A stretch of DNA of 64,000 bases, taken from assembly GCF_935822925.1 (NCBI RefSeq), contig NZ_CAKXZS010000034.1, positions 150,446 to 214,445 of the forward strand. The letters run 5' to 3'. Each line of letters starts with the position of its first letter. Position 1 is the first letter of the stretch. Positions 9,260-17,167 of the stretch are shown here, piece after piece. The notes beneath the pieces were generated by a model. The model worked only from the letters and a program-made list of their open reading frames with translations, was not told the origin of the DNA and did no database searches. Both the position numbers and the translations under genes were made by a program. This DNA is from Mesorhizobium ventifaucium (lineage in GTDB: Bacteria > Pseudomonadota > Alphaproteobacteria > Rhizobiales > Rhizobiaceae).

Positions 9260-10021
9260 ATGTTCGACCTGTCAACCTTGACGCGGAGAAGCATTGGCGT
9301 TGCTCTTGTCGGTTGCGCGTTCCTCGCGCCGGCTGCCATGGGAGCGGGAGATACTGAAGATGTCGCGATGGGAATCCGCATTGCGGAATTGCTTCGCGCT
9401 GGGCGAAGCGTTGTCTCCAACTATCAGACACTAATCAACGATCCCGCACTTGGCGACAAGCACCTCGACAGCGAGCGGTTTGCGAGCGAGGCCATCGCCG
9501 TTTACTCAAAAAACACCGGCCAGGACCCGTTTTCCGGCGAATTGACCAATCGCGACCGGCGTCTGCTTCAGGCCCAGATTGGGGCTATGCGGGAGGTGGT
9601 GGACGAGCAGCAAGATGACATCAACCGCGCTGGGATCGGGTTCAAGGGCTTCGTGCCGGCCGTTTTCGCGCGTCTGTTGAATGAGAAATTCGCCGCCAAG
9701 GTTGGCAACGAAGCTCTGGTGCGCGTGACTGCGCCCGAGCAACTCGTGCGCAACCGCAAATCTCTTCCGGACGCTTGGGAAGCCAGCATCATCGTAAGCG
9801 TCTTTTCAGATCCGAAGAGAGCAAAAGGCGAAGCCTACACGGATGTGACGGAGGTGGAGGGACGCCCGGCATTTCGAATGCTCCTGCCCGAATACTATAC
9901 GGAGTCGTGCCTTTCCTGCCACGGCGAGCCGAAGGGCGAGATCGACATAACTGGATATCCCAAGGAGGGCGGAAAAGCCGGCGATCTGGGGGGCGCAATC
10001 AGCATCGTCTTGTTCAAATGA
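9260..10021 (+). CDS. Secreted Tll0287/DUF3365-type heme sensor protein
   Basis: The protein has 253 residues from ATG 9260 (GGAACGGAG upstream). It opens with a signal peptide, hydrophobic over VALVGCAFLAPAAMGA, so the mature protein is periplasmic. The body matches the DUF3365/Tll0287-like heme domain: a long helical region, then RMLLPEYYTESCLSCHGEP with a CxxCH c-type heme motif near residues 216-220, and GGAISIVLF at the end. This domain is usually the extracellular sensor module of histidine kinases or chemoreceptors. Here it is a separate protein whose stop overlaps the kinase start as ATGA, so it probably delivers a redox or ligand signal to that kinase. Confidence 0.85.
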   Translation: MFDLSTLTRRSIGVALVGCAFLAPAAMGAGDTEDVAMGIRIAELLRAGRSVVSNYQTLINDPALGDKHLDSERFASEAIAVYSKNTGQDPFSGELTNRDRRLLQAQIGAMREVVDEQQDDINRAGIGFKGFVPAVFARLLNEKFAAKVGNEALVRVTAPEQLVRNRKSLPDAWEASIIVSVFSDPKRAKGEAYTDVTEVEGRPAFRMLLPEYYTESCLSCHGEPKGEIDITGYPKEGGKAGDLGGAISIVLFK

Positions 10022-12750
10022 GCGTCCTGGAACAGACACCCCACGAGGTGGAAGCCATACCGGCGCCGTCGAAATCCCTGGGACGTCGCCTTGCCAGTCT
10101 GCCGATCGCGGCCCGCGTAGCTGCACTGACAGCGGCCGGCCTCGTCAGTCTCATCGTATCTTCCATCCTTCTCACGCAAGCGCTTTATCGCAGTGCCGAC
10201 CGCACCGCAGACACTAAGGCATTGTTCGATCTCGCGGCGACTGCGGCTGCGGCGCACGTGACCTTTGGCGAATTGCGATACTGGCTCACCGATTTGTCGG
10301 TCAGCTTGCTAATGAACTCCCAGCGGAGTGCCGAGCAGGCGCGTGAGCGACTGCTGGACCAATTGGACGGCCTTTCGAAATCATCCCCCGATGCAGTGAG
10401 GGAAATCCGTGTCGAGATCGATGACTACGTCAAAAGGGCACTAGACGCGGCGGACAGCTATACTCGGGATAACCGCATCATTGGAAACGCTCTCCTGGCC
10501 GAGGCGCGAACCCACAGCACGAATGTCGATGCCGCCCTTAACAAACTTGTCGAGCAAGTGAGCGCCGAGGCAGAAGCTGCTCGCAACGAGGCTGTAAGGC
10601 TAGCCCAGAAAACCGCGACTACCGCTGCCATTCTGGTGGTCATCGTGCTGTTGATTGGGTCGCTTCTTACAATCCTTGTTCTTCGCTCGATCATTGGCCC
10701 GTTACGGCGGCTGAACCGGGTCATCGGCGAACTGACGCAAGGACGCTACGATATTGAAATACCGATTGAGGGAGGCGACGAACTCGGCGCAATGTCGCGG
10801 ACGCTTCGACTTTTTCGCGCGGGCGCGATTGAAAAGAAACGACTGGAAGACGAGGCGGAGCAGCAAAGACGGACGATCGCAGCGGCGCTTGAGGCAATTT
10901 CTGACGGATTTGTCCTATTCGATCCGCAGGACAGGGTCATCCTGGCCAACAGCAAATTTTGCGAATTCTTCCCTGACCATGCGCGAGCTTCTCTTCCTGG
11001 GCAAAGCTTCCAAGAAATCTTGGAGCAACGCCTGGCGGGCGGGCAAGTCGACCTTGCGGGCGCGTCGCCGGAGGAGTGGATTGCCCAGCGGTTACACATT
11101 CACAAGGACCCGGCGGGCTTCGTCGGTGAGGATCGCTTCGGCGACAGATGGGTTCGCGTAAGCAGGCGAAAAACGCCTGACGGCGGCGCGGTCGCCGTTT
11201 ACACCGACATCACGGAATTGAAACAGAGACAAGACGAACTCGAGCGCGCCAAGAGCCGTGCTGAATCGACGAATGAAGCCAAGAGCCGCTTCGTCGCATC
11301 CGTCAGCCACGAACTGCGTACGCCGCTGAACGCGATTATTGGCTACAGCGAGATGCTGATCGAAGATGCGAGCGACCATCACATGGTGGAATTCGTTCCG
11401 GAACTGGAGAAGATCGCCGCGGCTGGTCGCCATCTCCTGGCGCTCATCAACGACATCCTCGACTTATCGAAGATCGAGGCGAACAAGATGGAAATTTTCT
11501 TAGAAACGTTCGACGTCGCCGATTTGATGCGCGACGTCCGGGCCACAGTCGCGCCTCTGATGGCGAAAAACCGAAACGGTTTCGTACTGGACCTCGAGGA
11601 CGACCTCGGGAAAATGCATTCGGACCAGACGAAGTTGCGTCAGAACCTGTTTAACCTGCTCAGCAACGCCGCCAAGTTTACCGAAGGGGGTCGAGTAACA
11701 CTCGCGGTGCGTCGCGACAGGCGACCAAACGGCGATTGGCTGATATTCAAAGTGTCCGACACCGGGATCGGGATGACGTCGGAGCAGCAGGAACGGCTCT
11801 TCGACGCTTTTACGCAGGCGGACGCATCCACCACTCGCAACTATGGCGGAACGGGGCTTGGCCTCAGTATAACCCGGAGTTTTAGCCGAATGATCGGAGG
11901 CGTTGTAAAGGTCGAGAGCGAACTCGGAAAAGGCTCGACCTTCACAATGGAGATTCCAGCCGAGTTCAAAAAAGAATCTAGCGAGCAACACCCCTCCGAA
12001 GCTGTGCCGTTGCCGCCACGAGACAAGGCGGTTCTGATCATAGATGATGAACCAGCCGCCCGAACCGTCATCGCCAGCGCTTTGGCGGAGGCGGGACTGG
12101 CATCGTTCGAAGCAGCAAGCGGCGAGGAAGGAATAGCCGCTGCTCGAGCGCATCGCCCCGCGGCGATCATTCTCGACATCATCATGCCGCATCAGGACGG
12201 CTGGTCAGTGCTGCGATCTCTGAAGAACGATAGGGAGCTTTGCGAGATTCCTGTGATCCTTGCGACTATACTTGCAGATCGCGAACTCGGCCTCTCACTC
12301 GGGGCGGTTGAATACCTGACGAAGCCGATCGACACCGAGAAGCTGATTCAAACAATTGAGGCTTGCGGCGGTGGCAACCGCGATGTGCTTGTAATTGATG
12401 ACGACCAAGCCTCCCGCGATTTCCTTCGGCGTATCCTGATCAAAAAGGATTGGCGGGTTCACGAGGCAAGCGACGGCGTGCGCGGCCTTGGCCTGATGAA
12501 ACGGTTGTTGCCGCGCCTGGTGGTGCTTGATCTGCTGATGCCCGAAATGGACGGGTTTCAGACATTGAGTGAAATGCAGCAGACGCCCGAACTGCAGAAC
12601 ATTCCGGTGGTCGTAGTTACCTCGAAAGATCTGTCGATGAACGAGCTCGAATGGCTCCGCGATAGGGCGGTTGCCGTTGTGACCAAGGGCGCGAACAGCA
12701 GGTCTCAATTGGTCAAGGCGCTCGAACGCCAGATTTCCGCGGCCGAGTAG
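10018..12750 (+). CDS. Hybrid histidine kinase, HAMP-PAS-HisKA-HATPase-REC-REC
   Basis: The protein has 910 residues from ATG 10018, overlapping the sensor stop. Transmembrane segments at about 30-55 and 200-226 enclose a helical periplasmic region. HAMP (225-280) and PAS (290-395) follow. The phosphoacceptor motif SHELRTPLNAIIGYSEML is near residue 430, the ATPase N box LLSNAAKF near 548, and DTGIGM and GGTGLGLS behind it. Two receivers follow, with IIDDE and LDIIMP (about 673-780) and VIDDD and LDLLMP (about 790-905). It should autophosphorylate in response to the periplasmic sensor and pass phosphate to its own receivers and to the downstream receiver proteins. REC2 ends VVTKGAN, so its conserved Lys is kept. 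Confidence 0.93.
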   Translation: MSVLEQTPHEVEAIPAPSKSLGRRLASLPIAARVAALTAAGLVSLIVSSILLTQALYRSADRTADTKALFDLAATAAAAHVTFGELRYWLTDLSVSLLMNSQRSAEQARERLLDQLDGLSKSSPDAVREIRVEIDDYVKRALDAADSYTRDNRIIGNALLAEARTHSTNVDAALNKLVEQVSAEAEAARNEAVRLAQKTATTAAILVVIVLLIGSLLTILVLRSIIGPLRRLNRVIGELTQGRYDIEIPIEGGDELGAMSRTLRLFRAGAIEKKRLEDEAEQQRRTIAAALEAISDGFVLFDPQDRVILANSKFCEFFPDHARASLPGQSFQEILEQRLAGGQVDLAGASPEEWIAQRLHIHKDPAGFVGEDRFGDRWVRVSRRKTPDGGAVAVYTDITELKQRQDELERAKSRAESTNEAKSRFVASVSHELRTPLNAIIGYSEMLIEDASDHHMVEFVPELEKIAAAGRHLLALINDILDLSKIEANKMEIFLETFDVADLMRDVRATVAPLMAKNRNGFVLDLEDDLGKMHSDQTKLRQNLFNLLSNAAKFTEGGRVTLAVRRDRRPNGDWLIFKVSDTGIGMTSEQQERLFDAFTQADASTTRNYGGTGLGLSITRSFSRMIGGVVKVESELGKGSTFTMEIPAEFKKESSEQHPSEAVPLPPRDKAVLIIDDEPAARTVIASALAEAGLASFEAASGEEGIAAARAHRPAAIILDIIMPHQDGWSVLRSLKNDRELCEIPVILATILADRELGLSLGAVEYLTKPIDTEKLIQTIEACGGGNRDVLVIDDDQASRDFLRRILIKKDWRVHEASDGVRGLGLMKRLLPRLVVLDLLMPEMDGFQTLSEMQQTPELQNIPVVVVTSKDLSMNELEWLRDRAVAVVTKGANSRSQLVKALERQISAAE

Positions 12751-12799
12751 GTTGGCCCGGCATCTCAGTTCGTTGACCCATCGTTAGAAGAGGCCGAAG

Positions 12800-13171
12800 A
12801 TGACGAGAATCCTTCTGGTGGAAGACAACGAAATGAATCGCGACATGCTCTCGCGGCGGTTGTCGCGGCGTGGGTTCGAAGTGCTTATTGCGGAAAACGG
12901 ACAATCCGGCGTGGAACTAACCATTTCGGAAAGACCGGATCTGATCCTTATGGATATGAGCCTGCCCGTGATGGACGGATGGGAGGCGACACGGCGGATC
13001 AAGGCTGATCCGGCCACCTCGGGGATCCCTATAATCGCGCTTTCTGCGCATGCTATGACCAGCGATCGGGAATTGGCGCTTGAGGCCGGCTGCGATGACT
13101 ACGACAGCAAGCCGGTGGACCTGCCGAGGCTTGTCCAGAAAATCGAACAATTGCTTGCCGCAAATCCGTGA
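12800..13171 (+). CDS. Single-domain response regulator, DivK-like
   Basis: The 123-residue protein is only a receiver domain: LLVEDNEMNRDML at the start with the acidic pair, phosphoacceptor Asp in LILMDMSLPVMDG, Ser/Thr switch in IIALSAHAM, and Lys in YDSKPVD. There is no output domain, as in DivK/CheY proteins. It lies 49 bases after the hybrid kinase and 25 bases before the cyclase gene, in the same direction, so it is probably a phosphate shuttle or a protein-interaction output of the same pathway. Confidence 0.92.
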   Translation: MTRILLVEDNEMNRDMLSRRLSRRGFEVLIAENGQSGVELTISERPDLILMDMSLPVMDGWEATRRIKADPATSGIPIIALSAHAMTSDRELALEAGCDDYDSKPVDLPRLVQKIEQLLAANP

Positions 13172-13196
13172 GCCGCCGAGTCGGCGGATTGGAGAC

Positions 13197-14759
13197 ATGA
13201 CTGCCAACGAGTTCCAACGCCACGCAATAGCCGCCCATCTGGCGCAGACGCTTGCTGGACCAGCACGGGCAATCTCGGGATTTCAGGAACTGCTGCTAGA
13301 ACAGGTGCAGAACCACAGTCTGGTGCACATCACTCCAGATCTTGAGAGGGTCGGCGCCGCTGCCCGGCAATTGAACAGCCTCATCGACAGCTTGATCCAT
13401 GGCAAAGCCGACTATCCGGACCATGCAGGGCGCGAGATCGAGGCGAAACTGCGCCACGATTTGCGAACACCACTCAACGCGATTATCGGCTACTCCGAAA
13501 TGATCCTTGAAGAAGCCGAAGAATTGCACGAACACGCATTGGACGAAGATGTCAGGGTGATGCTCGCGGCTGCGGCCGAGCTGTTGGCGCATGTCGATGC
13601 AATTGCCGGCCTATCGCGCGCCAGCGACAACGAAGGGCTGTGGACGACGGATCAGGCAGAGATCGATGCAGCAGGGCTCGAAAGGGCGCTGGGCAAGACG
13701 GAGCGCGATGCATTCTCAGGACGCAACGGTAGAATACTTGTCGTCGACGACATCGGCAGTAACCGCGATCTTCTCTCGCGCCGCTTGCTGCACGACGGTC
13801 ATCAGGTAGTCACTGCCGAGTCAGGCCTGTCCGCGCTGACTCGCCTTGCGGAATATGAATTCGACCTTGTTCTGTTGGACATACTGATGCCGGACATGAA
13901 CGGCATCGAGGTGCTCTCGCGATTGAAAGCTGAGCGCCGGTGGCGGCACATCCCGGTCATTATGATATCGGGGCTGAACGAAGTCGACGCCGTGGTCCGC
14001 TGCATCGAGGCGGGAGCCGACGACTACTTGCTTAAACCGTTCAATCCGGTCCTGCTGCGCGCCCGGATCAACTCCAGTCTGGAGAAGAAGCGTTGGCGCG
14101 ACCGCGAGCACCAGTATCTTCAGCGGATCGAGGCGGAAAAGCGGCGGGCCGACTCGCTTCTACATGCCGTCCTGCCCGGTCAAATCGTTGCGCGGCTGCA
14201 AGGGGGCGAGGAGATCATTGCGGACCGGTTCGAGGAAGTGACCATCCTTTTTGCCGATATTGTCGGATTCTCGCCTATCGCAGCGAAATTGCCGGCATCC
14301 GACCTTATCAAGCGCCTCGACCGGATGTTCAGCATGTTCGACGCGCTGGCGGAGAAGCATTCCGTGGAGAAGATCAAGACAATCGGAGACGCGTATATGG
14401 CCGCTTGTGGTCTTCCGGAGCCGGCGGCCGATCACGCCGACAGGACCGTGGCGCTGGGAAAATCCATGCTGGACTCGTTGAGGCTCTTGGCGTCGGGCAG
14501 CGATAGTTTTCGCGTCCGAATCGGCGTACACACCGGACCGGTGATCGCCGGTCTGATCGGCCGACATCGGTTCGTCTATGATGTTTGGGGCGAAACCGTG
14601 AACATCGCAAGCCGGCTCGAGTCCCAGGGCGTAGCCGACCGCATGCAAATCTCGGAGGCAACCAGACGCGCTCTGCACGCCTCTTGGGAGCTAGAACCGC
14701 GCTGCACTGTGGAACTGAGAGGCGTCGGCACGATGGAAACCTATCTCGTTCGACACTGA
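13197..14759 (+). CDS. HisKA-like, receiver and class III adenylate cyclase protein
   Basis: The protein has 520 residues from ATG 13197 (TTGGAGAC upstream). Residues 1-70 look like a degenerate dimerisation helix pair; 75-140 hold a second HisKA-like unit with LRHDLRTPLNAIIGYSEM but no ATPase domain. A receiver (about 178-300, with VVDDIGSN, LLDILMPDM and LLKPF) precedes a class III cyclase domain. The metal Asp is in FADIVGFS (near 353), the purine-binding pair is Lys in KIKTIGDAYM and Asp in YDVWGETVN, and the transition-state Asn/Arg are in NIASRLES. The Lys/Asp pair predicts ATP rather than GTP as substrate. The likely output is cAMP under phosphorelay control. Confidence 0.9.
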   Translation: MTANEFQRHAIAAHLAQTLAGPARAISGFQELLLEQVQNHSLVHITPDLERVGAAARQLNSLIDSLIHGKADYPDHAGREIEAKLRHDLRTPLNAIIGYSEMILEEAEELHEHALDEDVRVMLAAAAELLAHVDAIAGLSRASDNEGLWTTDQAEIDAAGLERALGKTERDAFSGRNGRILVVDDIGSNRDLLSRRLLHDGHQVVTAESGLSALTRLAEYEFDLVLLDILMPDMNGIEVLSRLKAERRWRHIPVIMISGLNEVDAVVRCIEAGADDYLLKPFNPVLLRARINSSLEKKRWRDREHQYLQRIEAEKRRADSLLHAVLPGQIVARLQGGEEIIADRFEEVTILFADIVGFSPIAAKLPASDLIKRLDRMFSMFDALAEKHSVEKIKTIGDAYMAACGLPEPAADHADRTVALGKSMLDSLRLLASGSDSFRVRIGVHTGPVIAGLIGRHRFVYDVWGETVNIASRLESQGVADRMQISEATRRALHASWELEPRCTVELRGVGTMETYLVRH

Positions 14760-15226
14760 TGTCTGATTCCCTAAGGATATTCCGCAAAGCGACGCGTAAG
14801 CGAGTAGCTTACGGCACCGGCATTGAGAGGCTATTACTACCATAGCAATCGCGAATCGAAGAGCAGATTAACCAGCGTCCGTGTCATCATCAGCATGACT
14901 GGGTTAGGCTCGGCGGATTTGGCTACGACCACCCGTCCCATCCATATCGAATTTAGTTATGGGTTGCTGGCGAGACTGGAGGCCTATGTCGAGACGGGTA
15001 TTCTATGCTTCCGCCGCATCTCCAAGCGGAAGTTCATCCATCTGTGATGGTCGAGAATAACGCCAGAGCTATCGCGACACAGTTCATCTCTGGGGTGCTG
15101 ACCTACCGTGGCACCATACGTCCGGAACGTGTCCGAGACGCGACCTCCATAGCGATGGCCGCGTAAGTCCGATTATGGCGCAATCAAGTCATACCGATGG
15201 CCACGCCATCCGGCAACATTCCACCG
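14760..15226. other. Intergenic region, no convincing gene
   Basis: A 74-codon forward frame at 14823-15047 has no recognisable features, poor codon character and no ribosome binding site, so I do not call it. The rest contains no repeat or hairpin I can support. Confidence 0.45.
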
Positions 15227-15637
15227 CTACCCGACATCCGGCATTTTTCGAGTCAGCGACCAATCTCGGGCGACAACCTCGATGGTCTCGTCTCGAAAAC
15301 ACAACAAGAAATGCCGTGAATTCGGACTGTCTGGCGACAGAGCCTCCCAATCGTCGATTGCCCGGCTGTCGTCGGTCACCTCGTAGAACGCTCCCCATTT
15401 CGGAGCCTGATTGCTGTAACGGCCTTCACCTGCAAACCACGCGCGATCGTCTGAGGCGTCCCATTGCCAACGACTACCAAAGAAGCGAAGTGTTGCTATC
15501 ACTCCCTCTGCGGCGTCATGGGTCAATGAGTTCAAACGAAAGGAAAGCTGAACTGCATCGCCGTCGACGGTTAGCTCTACATCAGGAGCACTAAGCTCGG
15601 CGTTTCAGTTAGGGTTCAGGTGACGGAACTTGGTCAT
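15227..15637 (-). pseudogene. Small hypothetical gene interrupted by in-frame TGA
   Basis: Read from ATG 15637, the frame is MTKFRHLNPN, then TGA at 15605-15607, then NAELSAPDVELTVDGDAV and about 110 further codons to a stop at 15227. The reading frame is identical on both sides and the composition is protein-like throughout (for example WQWDASDDRAWFAGEGRYS and WGAFYEV). The simplest explanation is a TGG-to-TGA nonsense change replacing a Trp at codon 11. A shorter protein from TTG 15535 (102 residues) is possible. I do not recognise the family; it would be a cytoplasmic protein of about 136 residues. Confidence 0.6.
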
Positions 15638-15717
15638 GCAGCGATATTGCGTGTCGAAAGGGCAACTTTCCATCCCATCTCGGCTATTGGCGGCAGCCGG
15701 GCCGATCGAGTTTGCCC

Positions 15718-17016
15718 CTAGACCGGCTTCGCCGGCCTGCGCATCGCCGAATAGGTGAGCAGCGCTGAGGCGAGATAGAGCAGCAGGAAGACGACATTGA
15801 GCGAGAGCACCAGATCGGGCGTGCCCAGGATATGGGTCAGCACATATGTCAGCAGCACCGCCTTCATCCCGGCAAGCAGCGCCAGGTTGATCGCCCGCAC
15901 CAGCGTCTGGCCGCGCGCGAACAGAAGCTCGGCCTGGTATTCGACGAGATTGCGCAGGCCCGGCACGCAGATCGCCAGCGCCACCAGAGGGGCGGCCTCC
16001 GCAACATTCCTGCCGAGCGCGTTGGGGAAGAAATGCAGCACGATGCCGAGTGCCGCCAGCGCCAGTGTCGAGACCGCGAACACGCCGCCTTCGATGCCGC
16101 TCTTGACCGAAAGGCGCGACAAGAGTTCCGGCGTCCGCATCATGCGCTGCACCAGCATCATCGAGAAGGTGCGGATCGGGATCGCCGTCAGGTCGACCAG
16201 CCGCATGATGATGGCATAGATGCCGGCGAGGTGCGGGCCGCCGATCGCCAGCACCAGCAGCTTGTCGAACTCCATCTGCAGGTAGAACAGCACCTCTGCG
16301 CCGGCCACGTAGATGGAATCAGCGAGCCGCCTGAGATAGAGCGCCAGCCGCAGCCGCAGCCTCTGGCGCGGATAGAAAAATCCGAAGGCGATGAGCAGCG
16401 AGGCGGCGTTGGCGCCGATGTAATACCAGGACCAGACCGCTACGGTCGGCTGCGCCGCGAACATGAACAGCACGGCGCCGAGCGCCCGCAGGGCCGTCGC
16501 CAGAATCGTCAGCAGGGCGGCGCGGCCGAATTTGCCCAGACCGTTGTTGACGATCAGCGCCACCTCGACCGGCCGCCACAACAACGCCTCGGCAAACACG
16601 ATCGCCGCAAACACCGACAGCGGCACGGTGCCGGCAAAGAAGACCAGGTAGACGCCGTAGGAGGCGGCAGCCAGCAACGGCAGCGATATCGCGGCAAGCA
16701 GCAGGAAGCCGGCCGTGAAGGTGCCGATCAGATTGGGGCGGATAGTGGCCGTTCGGTAAAGCGCCGAGATGAAGCCGAAGGCCAGGATGCGCGACACCAT
16801 CACGCCGGCCGCCGAAGCGGTGGCGAACATGCCGAATTCGGCGATCGACAGCGTGTTGGCCAGCGCGATGAAATAGGCGAGCGAAAACACCAGCCGCCCG
16901 CCCGCGCCACTGATCGCCGAAAGGTAGTCGCGAACCACCCCACGTCGGCCGGCCACGAAAGCGCCGATCCGGGCTAGAGATCTCCTTTTTTGCGGGATGT
17001 TGCCTGTCCCAGTCAT
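15718..17016 (-). CDS. Polysaccharide flippase (Wzx/MATE-like)
   Basis: The protein has 432 residues from ATG 17016; an upstream TTG at 17094 would add 26 poorly hydrophobic residues. Twelve or more membrane segments are visible, beginning with LVFSLAYFIALANTLSIAEFGMFATASA, the usual first helices of the polysaccharide biosynthesis/flippase family. The role is to move lipid-linked repeat units from the cytoplasmic to the periplasmic face of the inner membrane for polymerisation by the Wzy-like protein encoded at 2756-4075. It is divergent from the Wzz-type gene at 17168 across a 151-base shared promoter region. Confidence 0.85.
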   Translation of the reverse strand: MTGTGNIPQKRRSLARIGAFVAGRRGVVRDYLSAISGAGGRLVFSLAYFIALANTLSIAEFGMFATASAAGVMVSRILAFGFISALYRTATIRPNLIGTFTAGFLLLAAISLPLLAAASYGVYLVFFAGTVPLSVFAAIVFAEALLWRPVEVALIVNNGLGKFGRAALLTILATALRALGAVLFMFAAQPTVAVWSWYYIGANAASLLIAFGFFYPRQRLRLRLALYLRRLADSIYVAGAEVLFYLQMEFDKLLVLAIGGPHLAGIYAIIMRLVDLTAIPIRTFSMMLVQRMMRTPELLSRLSVKSGIEGGVFAVSTLALAALGIVLHFFPNALGRNVAEAAPLVALAICVPGLRNLVEYQAELLFARGQTLVRAINLALLAGMKAVLLTYVLTHILGTPDLVLSLNVVFLLLYLASALLTYSAMRRPAKPV

Positions 17017-17167
17017 GTGCCGTAGACATAGGCTGGAAAGTTTAACGCGCGGTTCTGGGACCCTTTCGGTGCTTTCAGGAAGTGCACAACCCAAGAGGGA
17101 AACCTGGCCTTCAAGGGCAGCAAAATTAACCTTTTGTTTCCTATGCTTGTTTAGCGTGGTTTAACGA

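Noticed and set aside
15175..15594. 139-codon forward frame
   Set aside because: It overlaps the better-supported minus-strand gene with the in-frame TGA and has no protein-like pattern.
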